This document shows positions 25,558 through 34,058 of a DNA stretch of 64,000 bases, piece after piece. The position numbers and the translations under genes are program-made. The notes beneath the pieces are model-generated. The model ran no database searches and was not told the DNA's origin. It saw only the letters and a list, made by a program, of their open reading frames with translations. Each line of letters begins with the position of its first letter. Position 1 is the stretch's first letter. The stretch is from Paractinoplanes brasiliensis (GTDB taxonomy: Bacteria > Actinomycetota > Actinomycetes > Mycobacteriales > Micromonosporaceae): positions 868,001-932,000 of the forward strand of contig NZ_SNWR01000002.1 of assembly GCF_004362215.1 (NCBI RefSeq). Reading direction: 5' to 3'.

Positions 25558-25606
25558 CCCCGCAGCCTACCGCCGGGTAACTTGCGCGGGAAGCCGCAGG
25601 AAGGCC

Positions 25607-25652
25607 TCGCACGCGCCGGAGAGGGAGGTGCCGTCCCGGGCGGCGCGTGCGA
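25607..25652. promoter_or_regulatory. 11-bp inverted repeat in a divergent promoter region
   Basis: TCGCACGCGCC (25607-25617) is the exact complement of 25642-25652, with a 24-base centre. It lies between the AidB-like gene (minus) and the dynamin pair (plus). Either a regulator site or a leader stem is possible. Confidence 0.45.
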
Positions 25653-25767
25653 AGCGCGCACAACATCGCACATTCGAGGGCTCGGGCGGGAGTGTCGGAA
25701 ATCCGTCCGCAGGTGAGACCGTACGGGACGCTATGGTCGGGCGTTGCGAGCGCGGAGGGGGAACCGG

Positions 25768-27495
25768 TTGACCACGACGGCCGAGATGGTCGCCCGGCTG
25801 GCCGAGGCCCGGCGGATCGCCGCCGACGCGGGCCGCGGTGACCTCGCGGAGCGCCTGGAACGCGCGGCCGGGCGGCTCGGGCCCGGCGGCGACCTCGCCG
25901 TGGCCGTGGTCGGCGAGTTCAAGCAGGGCAAGAGCAGCCTGGTCAACGCCCTGCTGCGCACCGACCTGTGCCCGGTCGACGCCGACGTCGTGACGGCGCT
26001 GCCCACGATCCTGCGGTTCGGCCGCCCACCCTCGGCGGCTCTCGTGGACGACGAGGGGCGCACACCGATCGACTTCGACGCCATCGGCAAACACATCACC
26101 GGCGCCGGCGCCGAGGCACGGGCGGTCGAGATCAGCATCGACCGGCGGCTGCTCGGCGCCGGTCTCGCGCTCGTCGACACGCCGGGGGTCGGCGGCCTCG
26201 ACTCCGCGCAGGGCAACCTCACCCTGGCCACGCTCACGACGGCGGCCGCGGCCCTGTTCGTCACCGACGCGGCCCAGGAGCTCACCGCCCCCGAGGTCGA
26301 CTTCCTGCGCCGTACGGCCGAGCGTTGCCCCCGCACGTTCATCGTGCTCACCAAGACCGACCTGCACGTCGAGTGGCGGCGCATCGCCGAGCTCAACCAG
26401 GCGCACCTGCGCGAGGCCGGGCTCGAGCTGCCCGTCGTGCCGGTGTCGTCGTTCCTGCGGATGCGCGCCCAGGCCCGCGACGACGCCGCCCTCAACGAGG
26501 AGTCGGGCTTCCCGCGGCTGGTCGGCCTGCTGCGTACGGAAGTCGTCGGGAAAGCCGCCGAGGACCGCCTCGCCGCCGCCCGTGCCGAGCTCGCCTTCGT
26601 CGCCGCCCAGCTGCGCGAACGCCTCGACGCCGAGGCCGCGGCCGCCCTCGACCCCGCGGTGACGGCCGGTTACGCCGAACGTTCCCGCCGCAGCGCCGCC
26701 CTGCAGCACGGAACGTGGCAGGTCGTGCTGCAGGACGGCATCCAGGACATGGCCGCCGACGTCGACCACGACCTGCGCGAGCGGCTGCGCCTGCTGATCC
26801 GCCGCGGGGAGGACCTGCTGGCCGAGTCCGACCCCCGCGAGACCTGGCAGGACTTCCAGGCGTGGGCCGCCCGCGAGGCCTCCCGGGCCGCCGCCGACAA
26901 CCTGATGGTGCTGGTCACCCGGGCCGAGCAGCTGGCCGCCGAGGTTGCCGAGCGCTTCGGGATGGAGGCGCACGACCTCAGCGCCACCCTGCCCGCGCTG
27001 CCGATGAGCGCCGACAAGGCCCGGCAGATCGAGCTGGACTTCGGCAAGTCGGGCATGGCGCAGTTCCTCGGCGCCTTCACCGCGGCCCGCGTCGCGTACG
27101 GCGGTTTCTATCTGCTCGGCGCGGTCGGCGCGCTGTTCAGCGTGGCCTGGGCCGCCCCACTCGGGCTGCTGGCCGGCGTCACGCTCGGGCGCCGGCTGGT
27201 CAAGGCCGAAAAGGAGCGACAGGTGCGTCAGCGGCGGCTGCAGGCCGGGCAGGAGCTGCGGCGCTACGTCGACGAGGTCGGCTTCCACGTGGGCCGCGAC
27301 AGCCGCGAGTCGGTCCGCCGCACCCAGCGCCTGCTGCGGGACGAGTTCGCCACCCGGGCCCGGGAACTGGCCCGCTCGGCCCACGCCGCCGAGGCCGCCG
27401 TACGCGAGGTGGCCGTCCTCGGCGAGGACCAGCGCCGCAGTCGCGCGGCCGCCCTGCACGAGCAGCGCCGGCGCATCGACAGGCTGGCCTCGTGA
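25768..27495 (+). CDS. Dynamin-like GTPase A (IniA/DynA-like)
   Basis: A 575-residue bacterial dynamin-like protein that by family binds and remodels membrane. G1 is GEFKQGKSS (residues 49-57), with a conserved Thr in the G2 loop (DVVTALPT), G3 DTPG (137-140) and G4 TKTD (195-198). Long helical stalk regions follow (about 270-430). A hydrophobic paired segment near residues 441-470 (FYLLGAVGALFSVAW) serves as membrane paddle. A basic coiled coil ends the protein. The TTG at 25768 is chosen because GGAGGGGG stands 7 bases upstream. A TTG 24 bases earlier lacks one. The stop overlaps the next gene's GTG by 4 bp. IniA of mycobacteria and DynA of Streptomyces are the closest characterised families. 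Confidence 0.92.
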   Translation: MTTTAEMVARLAEARRIAADAGRGDLAERLERAAGRLGPGGDLAVAVVGEFKQGKSSLVNALLRTDLCPVDADVVTALPTILRFGRPPSAALVDDEGRTPIDFDAIGKHITGAGAEARAVEISIDRRLLGAGLALVDTPGVGGLDSAQGNLTLATLTTAAAALFVTDAAQELTAPEVDFLRRTAERCPRTFIVLTKTDLHVEWRRIAELNQAHLREAGLELPVVPVSSFLRMRAQARDDAALNEESGFPRLVGLLRTEVVGKAAEDRLAAARAELAFVAAQLRERLDAEAAAALDPAVTAGYAERSRRSAALQHGTWQVVLQDGIQDMAADVDHDLRERLRLLIRRGEDLLAESDPRETWQDFQAWAAREASRAAADNLMVLVTRAEQLAAEVAERFGMEAHDLSATLPALPMSADKARQIELDFGKSGMAQFLGAFTAARVAYGGFYLLGAVGALFSVAWAAPLGLLAGVTLGRRLVKAEKERQVRQRRLQAGQELRRYVDEVGFHVGRDSRESVRRTQRLLRDEFATRARELARSAHAAEAAVREVAVLGEDQRRSRAAALHEQRRRIDRLAS

Positions 27496-28898
27496 GCCTG
27501 CTCGCCCGCACCCGCGCCCTGCTCGACCGGGCCGTCGCCGACACCGCCGACCCGCGGCTGGCCCAGGCCCGGCGCCGCCTCGACGAACCGCTGCGGGTGG
27601 CGATCGCGGGCAAGCTCAAGGCGGGCAAGTCGACGCTGCTCAACGCGCTGATCGGCGAGGAACTCGCCCCGACCGACGCGGGCGAGTGCACCCGCATCGT
27701 CACCTGGTATGCCGACGGCCCCTCGTACGCGGTGACGTCGTACCTGCGCGACGGCACGGGCGAGCCCCGGCCGTTCACGCGGCGTGACGGCGCTGTCCGC
27801 ATCGACCTGGGCCGCCCGGCCGAGCAGGTGGAACGCCTGGAGGTACGGGTGCCCAGCGCCCGCCTGCGCCGGCACACGCTGATCGACACGCCGGGCATCG
27901 AGTCGCTGTCGACCGGTGTGTCGGCCCGCACGCACACGTTCGTCAACGACGACGGCCAGGCCGACGCGGTCATCTACCTGCTGCGGCACCTGCACGGCGG
28001 CGACCTGAAGTTCCTGGAGGCGTTCCACGGCGGCGCCGACGGCGGCACCTCGGTCAACGCCGTCGGCGTGCTCAGCCGGGCCGACGAGATCGGGGCGTGC
28101 CGCCTCGACGCGATGACCGCCGCCGAGCGGGTCGCCGACCGGTACACCACCGACGAGCGGCTGCGGCGGCTGTGCCCGGTCGTGGTGCCCGTCGCGGGCC
28201 TGCTCGGCGCGGCCGGGGCGACCCTGCGCGAGGGTGAGTTCCGGGTGCTGGCCCAGGTCGCGTCCCGGCCCATGGACGACATCGTCGAGCTGTTGCTGAC
28301 CGCCGACCGGTTCGCGGCCGGCAGTGAGGAGCGGCGGCGGCTGCTCACCCGGGTCGGGCTGTTCGGCGTACGGCTGGGCACCCGGCTCATCCGCGAGGGT
28401 GCGGTCACCGACGCCGCCGGGCTGGCCGCGGCCCTGACCGAGCGCAGCGGCATCACCCGGCTGCGCGAGGTCCTCGGCGCCCACCTGGAGGGCCGGGCCG
28501 AGGTGCTCAAGGCCCGCAGCGCCCTGGCCGCCCTCGACGAACGCCTGCCGCCCGGCTCATCCCTGGCCGCCGGGGCGGAGGAGATCCGGGCCGGCGCGCA
28601 CGAGTTCGTCGAGCTGCGCCTGCTGCACCAGCTGCGCTCGGGCCGGCTGGCGATGGCCGACGACCGCCGCGCCGAGATGGACCGGCTGCTCGGCGGCTCC
28701 GGCGGCGGCCCGGCCGACCGGCTGGGGCTGGCCGTGGACGCCGAGCCGGACGAGATCGGCGCCGCCGCCCGGAGCGCTCAGGCCAAGTGGCAGCGCCTGG
28801 CCGAGCACCCGCTGTCGAACCGCGACCTGCGCACCGCGGCCCGCGCCGTCACCCGCACGTGCGAGGGCATCATCGCCGCTCAGAACCAGCAGGGATGA
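27492..28898 (+). CDS. Dynamin-like GTPase B (IniC/DynB-like)
   Basis: A 468-residue partner of the preceding GTPase, coupled by a GTGA overlap. G1 is GKLKAGKS (40-47), the G2 Thr is in GECTRIVTWY, G3 is DTPG (132-135) and G4 is probably LSRADE (about 195). The remainder is helical (stalk) with no clear membrane helix. It is shorter than the A protein, matching the IniA/IniC size relation. By family the pair forms hetero-oligomers at the membrane: IniA/IniC answer cell-wall drugs, and DynA/DynB stabilise sporulation septa. The last 19 bases overlap the convergent Hsp70 gene. Confidence 0.92.
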   Translation: MSLLARTRALLDRAVADTADPRLAQARRRLDEPLRVAIAGKLKAGKSTLLNALIGEELAPTDAGECTRIVTWYADGPSYAVTSYLRDGTGEPRPFTRRDGAVRIDLGRPAEQVERLEVRVPSARLRRHTLIDTPGIESLSTGVSARTHTFVNDDGQADAVIYLLRHLHGGDLKFLEAFHGGADGGTSVNAVGVLSRADEIGACRLDAMTAAERVADRYTTDERLRRLCPVVVPVAGLLGAAGATLREGEFRVLAQVASRPMDDIVELLLTADRFAAGSEERRRLLTRVGLFGVRLGTRLIREGAVTDAAGLAAALTERSGITRLREVLGAHLEGRAEVLKARSALAALDERLPPGSSLAAGAEEIRAGAHEFVELRLLHQLRSGRLAMADDRRAEMDRLLGGSGGGPADRLGLAVDAEPDEIGAAARSAQAKWQRLAEHPLSNRDLRTAARAVTRTCEGIIAAQNQQG

Positions 28899-31657
28899 CC
28901 CTCGCGCTGCCCCGGCGCGGTCAGCACCGTCTCGCCCGTCCCGTCCGGCTTCATGATCACGATCTGGGGGCGTTCGTAGTCGCCGCGGGTGAACGCGAAC
29001 CACTTGCCGTCCGGTGACCACGACGGGTCCATCTCGCGGGCCGGGTTGCTGGTCAACCGGCGCGGCGGCTTCGTGGTCAGCTTGTCGACGATCCAGATGT
29101 CCGAGTTGCCGTCCGCGCTCTCCCTGGTGAACAGGATGTACTTGTTGTCGGGAGAGAGCGCCGGGTCGACGGCCGGGCCGTCCTTCGGGTTGGTGATGCG
29201 CCGGCCCGGCTCCACCAGCTTCTTCGCGTTCAACGCGTAGATCAGCTTCTCGCCGGCCCGGAAGACCCAGTAGACGATCGCCTCGCTGTCCGAGGTGTAG
29301 AACGGGTCGTCCTTGGCCTCGTTGGAGAACGTCAGCTGCTCGGGTTCGCCGCCGTCGATCGAGATCCGGTGGATCTGGTTGATGCCGTCGACCTTCTTCA
29401 TGTACGCGACCAGCTTGTCGTCCCCCGACCAGCTCGCCCGGCCGTTGGAGACGTCCTCGACGAGCGTGTGCCGGCTGGTGCCGGTCTTGTCCATGATGAC
29501 GATGTCGTTGGTGCCGTCCGGGTTGATGTGGGTGATCGCGATCAGTTCCCGGTCGTGCGACCAGCGCGGCAGGACGTCACCCGGAATCGTGCCGGGCAGC
29601 TCGGTCCGCTCGGCGCCGGCGCCCGGCTTGAACGACACGATCTTCGACACCCGGTTGGCGCTGTCGTCGGCCCCGGTGTCGACCCGTACGAGGATCGACG
29701 CGTCCGTCGGGTAGGGCGGCTTCGCAGTCGCCGAGGTCACCGGCGTGCTGGGCAGGGCGCCAGTCCCGGCGTCGCGCTTGTTCCGGTTGTTGAGGGCCAC
29801 CCCCGCGACGACCGCCCCGGTGATCAAGAGCACCGCCAGCCCGGCCGCGACCGCGACCCGGCGGGTGTTGCGGCGCGCGCGGGGCGGCTCGGGCCCTTCT
29901 TTCCCGTACGCGTCCCGGCCGTTCCACACCGGCGGCGGTCCCCCCGCCGCCGCGCTGTCCGGCCCTGGCTGGGCTGGGGGAGCCGCACCGGGCCCGAACG
30001 CCGGCGGCAGCCGATCGGGGACGGACGGCGCGGAATCCGCCGGGTAGGCCGGAGCGACCGGGCGAGGCTGCGACGGAGATGCCGGGCTGCCCGGATAAGC
30101 CGTCGTGGGCGCGTGCGGCTGCGACGGAGGGGCCGGGTAGACCTTCGTGGGTGTGAGGGGCTGCGTCGGGGTGGCGGGCGTGAGCTGGTCGGGCGGAGAG
30201 GCCCGCCCGGCCGGGAACGCCGACGTGGACGTGAGCGGCTCCTGCGCGGGCGCCGGGTGGGAACCGGGAATCGAGGCCGCACCCCGCTGATACACCGGCA
30301 CCCCGTTGCCGGACCGCTGAGGCGCCGCCGGAGGCTGTGCGGGCATCACCCGTGTGGCGTCCGCAGGCGCCGGCGAAGTCACGTCCGGCCCCGGCTCCGG
30401 CAGGTGTGGCGTGGCCGGCTGCCCGGCCGCTGCCGGCGCGGTCTGCGGGAGCGGCCGGGCAGCCGGACCCGGCGGGCTCTGCGGCACGATCGAGGCCGCC
30501 GACGCCGGCGGCGGGCTCTGCGGCGCGATGGAGGCAGCCGACGCCGGACTTCGCGGCACGATCGGGGCGGCCGTCGACGGCGCCGGCGGGGTGGGGCCGG
30601 TGGCGGCGGCCGCGCCCAGGGCGATGCTGTGCTCCGGGTGCGGGTCGGCGATCACCGGCCGCCCGAACTCCTCGCCCAGCAGCTGGGCCACGACCGGGAT
30701 GCGGGACGAGCCGCCCGCCAGGAGGATCGCGCTGACCTGAGCCGCGTCGAGGCCCGCGGAGCGCATCGCCCGGCGGGTCGCGGCCAGGGTGTCCTCGAGG
30801 GCGGGCGAGATCATCGACTCCAGTTCGGAGCGGTTCAGCCGTACGCGGGTGTGCAGGCCCGGCAGAGCGACCGGGATCTCGGTCTCGGTGTCGAACGAGA
30901 GCGCCTCCTTGGCCTCGACGCAGTCGCGCCGCAGCCGGGACAGCGCCACCACCACCTCGGGGTCGTCCGCGTCCAGCGACAGCGCCGCGTCGCCCAGCGC
31001 CCCGACCACGTGCGCGAACACGGCCTCGTCGAAGTCGGCCCCGCCCAGCTGCTCGACGCCCTCGGGCTCGCCGACGAGCGCGAACCCGTCGCCGTCGCGT
31101 CGCAGCAGCGCCACGTCGAAGGTGCCGCCGCCCAGGTCGTACACCATCACGGTCTCGCCGGGCGCGATCCGCCGCGCGGCCGCGTGCTGCAGGGCCGCCG
31201 CCTCCGGCTCGGTGCGGAACGTGACCTGTTCGGCGTCGGCCAGCCGTACGGCCTGGGCGAACTGCTCGCGTTTGTAGGGCCCCCAGTTCGCTGGGTGGGT
31301 CAGCGTGATCGCGGACGGCGGAGCGCCGCGCAACCGGGTGACCTCGTCGAGCACATGCCGCAGCAGCTTGGCGGTGAGCGCGTGGGCCGAGAACGGGGTG
31401 CCACCGACCAGGATCGGCACGGGGTCGCCGATGCGCCGCTTGAACTCGCGGGCCAGGCGGGACGGCTCGGCCTGCCCGCGCCGCTCGGCTGTCTCACCGA
31501 TCAGCAGCGAGCCGTCGGCCTTGACGAACACCAGCGACGGGATCTCGGCCCGCCGCCCGCCGAGGCGCACGATCTCGGCCGCGCCGCCGTCGTCGCGCAC
31601 GGCCGCCGCGGTCTGGGTCGTGCCGAGGTCGATGCCGAGGCCGTAGCTCCACTCCAC
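28880..31657 (-). CDS. Membrane Hsp70-like protein: nucleotide-binding domain, Pro-rich linker, one helix, beta-propeller
   Basis: A 925-residue fusion. Residues 5-352 are a full Hsp70 actin-like ATPase: phosphate 1 GIDLGTTQT, connect/phosphate 2 VYDLGGGTFDVALL (172-185), adenosine motif LLAGGSSRIPVV. The Hsp70 substrate-binding domain is absent. Instead residues 355-594 are Pro/Ala/Ser-rich with short internal repeats, residues 601-622 form one membrane helix, and residues 650-925 carry TolB/PD40-type propeller blades (LPRWSHDRELIAITHINPDG, DPSWSPDGKWFAFTRG). The likely topology is an inner ATPase and outer propeller sensor. It converges on the dynamin pair with a 19-bp overlap. The start at 31657 opens directly on strand 1 of the ATPase. 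Confidence 0.92.
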   Translation of the reverse strand: MEWSYGLGIDLGTTQTAAAVRDDGGAAEIVRLGGRRAEIPSLVFVKADGSLLIGETAERRGQAEPSRLAREFKRRIGDPVPILVGGTPFSAHALTAKLLRHVLDEVTRLRGAPPSAITLTHPANWGPYKREQFAQAVRLADAEQVTFRTEPEAAALQHAAARRIAPGETVMVYDLGGGTFDVALLRRDGDGFALVGEPEGVEQLGGADFDEAVFAHVVGALGDAALSLDADDPEVVVALSRLRRDCVEAKEALSFDTETEIPVALPGLHTRVRLNRSELESMISPALEDTLAATRRAMRSAGLDAAQVSAILLAGGSSRIPVVAQLLGEEFGRPVIADPHPEHSIALGAAAATGPTPPAPSTAAPIVPRSPASAASIAPQSPPPASAASIVPQSPPGPAARPLPQTAPAAAGQPATPHLPEPGPDVTSPAPADATRVMPAQPPAAPQRSGNGVPVYQRGAASIPGSHPAPAQEPLTSTSAFPAGRASPPDQLTPATPTQPLTPTKVYPAPPSQPHAPTTAYPGSPASPSQPRPVAPAYPADSAPSVPDRLPPAFGPGAAPPAQPGPDSAAAGGPPPVWNGRDAYGKEGPEPPRARRNTRRVAVAAGLAVLLITGAVVAGVALNNRNKRDAGTGALPSTPVTSATAKPPYPTDASILVRVDTGADDSANRVSKIVSFKPGAGAERTELPGTIPGDVLPRWSHDRELIAITHINPDGTNDIVIMDKTGTSRHTLVEDVSNGRASWSGDDKLVAYMKKVDGINQIHRISIDGGEPEQLTFSNEAKDDPFYTSDSEAIVYWVFRAGEKLIYALNAKKLVEPGRRITNPKDGPAVDPALSPDNKYILFTRESADGNSDIWIVDKLTTKPPRRLTSNPAREMDPSWSPDGKWFAFTRGDYERPQIVIMKPDGTGETVLTAPGQREGHPCWF

Positions 31658-31817
31658 GCCGTGGATTTTCGCATCCGCGTGCCACCTCCGACGCTGCCCG
31701 AACGGGTAACTGCGGCCGGGCGAGAGCCGGATGTCCGACAGCGTGGATCACCGCCGCCGTGGTTCCGACCCGCGGTGTTCACACGTGCGAAACCCCCGGT
31801 GACGGTTCGGTGGATAG
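31658..31817. other. Divergent intergenic region between Hsp70 and GH92 genes
   Basis: 160 bases that must hold promoters for both directions. No strong -35/-10 pair or long palindrome was recognised. Confidence 0.4.
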
Positions 31818-34058
31818 ATTCCGGCCATCCTCGACAACGTTGATCCCTTCATCGGCACCGCGGCCACGAACATCCCCCCGGCCCGCGGTCTCGCCGCCAC
31901 GTGGTGGTTCCCGAAACCGCAGGTGGGCAACACCCACCCCGGGGCCGCGGCGCCCTTCGGCATGGTCTCCGCCTGTGCCTACTCGGGGGCGTACCCGACC
32001 GGATACGGGCTCTACACCAAGAACACCGAGGGCGTCCCCGAGACGATGTTCGACCGGATCCAGGCGTCCGGGTTCACCCACTTCCAGCAGTCCGGCACCG
32101 GCGCGATCCGCAAGTACTACAACTACGTGCGCGTCACCCCGATGATCCAGCCGCTGGACGACCTCGGGCAGTCGTGGCCGCTGCACGACGAGACGGCCGA
32201 ACCCGGCTACTACGCGGCCACCCTCGCGACCGGCATCCGCAGCGAGATCACGGTCGGCGACAAGGTGGCCGTGCACCGCTACACGTTCCCCGCCGCGGGC
32301 AGCGCCCGGGTCGTCCTCGACCTGTCGTGCGGCGGCCTGGCCACCGAACTGGGCCGTACGGTGCCGCTGCGGGCGCAGATCGAGAGCATGGGCCACGGCC
32401 GGGCGCAGGGCACGGTCGTCATGGAGGGTGTGCCGCTGTCGGTCTACGTCGAGGTGGACAGCCCCAACTGGCGGCAGATGCTGTGGTACGACCGGCGGCT
32501 CATCGACGGCGGCACCCGGCTCGACTTCGACAGCATCCGGCACACCAACCTGCGCCCGTTCGGCATGCTGTTCCGCGGTTCGGCCCGCGCCGGCCAGACG
32601 ATCGAGGTGCGGCTCGGGTTCTCGCTGCGCGGCTGCGAACAGGCCCGCGACAACCTGCGGCGCGAGTGTGGCGGCGACAGTCCCGCCTTCACCGCCGTAC
32701 GGGCCAGAACGCGGTCGAAATGGCGCGAGCACATCGACAAGGTCCAGGTCGACGGGGGCACACCGTCGCGGCGTACGGTGTTCGGAACCGCTCTTTACCA
32801 CGCGCTGATCAAGCCTTGTTTCGCCGACGACGAGAGCCCGTTCTGGCCCACGTCCGGCCCGTACGCGTTCGACGTCTGCACCATGTGGGACATCTACAAG
32901 ACGCAGGTGCCGCTGCTCGCCGCGATCGCCCCCGAACGCCACGCCGACCTGCTCGAATCGCTGATCCGGGTGTGCGAGGAGGAGGGCAACTTCCCGATCG
33001 GCTACCGGATGGCCCGCGGCGCCGACCGGTTCTTCCGCCAGGCCAGCGCGCTCGCCCACACCGCCCTGGCCGACGCCCACGCGCTCGGGCGAGCCCCGAT
33101 CGACTGGGCCTGGGCGCTGGTGCACATGGTCGACGACCTGCGCCGCATGTACGGCGAGGACTTCTACGAGCACGGCGTGGTGCATCCGATCACGCACACA
33201 CTCGACCTCGCGTACGGGTATCACTGCACCGCCCGCGTGGCCCGCGCGCTGGGCGACCGGCGGCTCGCGGCCGACCTGGAGGAACGCAGCCGCGGCTGGG
33301 TCAACGCGTTCGACCCGGTGACCGGCCTGCTGCGCGACTCCGAGTTCTACGAGGGCGGCAAGTGGAACTACTCGTTCCGGCTGCTGCACGACATGCGCGC
33401 CCGGATCGGCCTGGCCGGCGGCGACGACGCGTTCATCGGCAAGCTGGACCGGTTCTTCGGCTATGGCGCCGAGCCCGTCAAGCAGCCCGGGCAGCGTCCG
33501 CCCGCGGTCGAGATGCAAGCCGGGTACGCGCTCAAACGGTTCGAGGGTCTCAACAACGAACCCGACATGGAAGCGCCCTGGGCGTACCACTACGCGGGGC
33601 GTCCCGACCGTACGGCGCAGATCGTGCACTCGGCCCTCACCTGGCAGTTCGGCACCGGGCCGGGCGGGTTGCCGGGCAACGACGACTCGGGCGGCCTGTC
33701 GTCGTGGTACGTGTGGGCGTCGCTGGGCCTGTTCCCCGTGGCCGGCCAGCACCTGTTCCTGGTCAGCCCGCCCGCGTTCGAACGCGCCGTGCTGCAGATG
33801 CCCGACGGCGAGTTCGTGATCGAGACCAGCGGCCACCGGGAGACCCCGATCGGCGTCGACGGCCTCGACCGCGAACCGCCGCCCCTGTTCGTCCAGAGCG
33901 CCACCCTGAACGGCAAAACCCTGCACGCGACCCACCTGAGCGCCGCGGACGTGCATCGCGGCGGCCGGTTGCACCTGCGGCTGGGCCCGGAGCCGTCGAG
34001 CTGGGGAAGCGGGAACCGCCCGCCGTCCCTCTCCGACAAACCGGAGGACGCACGTTGA
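31818..34058 (+). CDS. GH92-family glycosidase (alpha-mannosidase type), start codon uncertain
   Basis: A roughly 746-residue exo-glycosidase; GH92 enzymes are calcium-dependent inverting alpha-mannosidases. Family signatures are GNTHPGAAAPFGM, GFTHFQQSGTG, CTMWDIYKTQVPLL and LPGNDDSGGLSSWYVWASLG, the last bearing the catalytic/Ca-binding Asp residues. The first canonical start (GTG 31923) has no ribosome binding site. It would also remove VDPFIGT, the conserved GH92 N-terminus, which is encoded in frame at 31839-31859. Upstream in frame there is no ATG, GTG or TTG before a stop at 31815, only ATT at 31818 after a GGTGG stretch. No signal peptide is visible, so the enzyme may act inside the cell. 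The stop overlaps the glycosyltransferase start (TTGA). Confidence 0.85.
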   Translation: MPAILDNVDPFIGTAATNIPPARGLAATWWFPKPQVGNTHPGAAAPFGMVSACAYSGAYPTGYGLYTKNTEGVPETMFDRIQASGFTHFQQSGTGAIRKYYNYVRVTPMIQPLDDLGQSWPLHDETAEPGYYAATLATGIRSEITVGDKVAVHRYTFPAAGSARVVLDLSCGGLATELGRTVPLRAQIESMGHGRAQGTVVMEGVPLSVYVEVDSPNWRQMLWYDRRLIDGGTRLDFDSIRHTNLRPFGMLFRGSARAGQTIEVRLGFSLRGCEQARDNLRRECGGDSPAFTAVRARTRSKWREHIDKVQVDGGTPSRRTVFGTALYHALIKPCFADDESPFWPTSGPYAFDVCTMWDIYKTQVPLLAAIAPERHADLLESLIRVCEEEGNFPIGYRMARGADRFFRQASALAHTALADAHALGRAPIDWAWALVHMVDDLRRMYGEDFYEHGVVHPITHTLDLAYGYHCTARVARALGDRRLAADLEERSRGWVNAFDPVTGLLRDSEFYEGGKWNYSFRLLHDMRARIGLAGGDDAFIGKLDRFFGYGAEPVKQPGQRPPAVEMQAGYALKRFEGLNNEPDMEAPWAYHYAGRPDRTAQIVHSALTWQFGTGPGGLPGNDDSGGLSSWYVWASLGLFPVAGQHLFLVSPPAFERAVLQMPDGEFVIETSGHRETPIGVDGLDREPPPLFVQSATLNGKTLHATHLSAADVHRGGRLHLRLGPEPSSWGSGNRPPSLSDKPEDAR

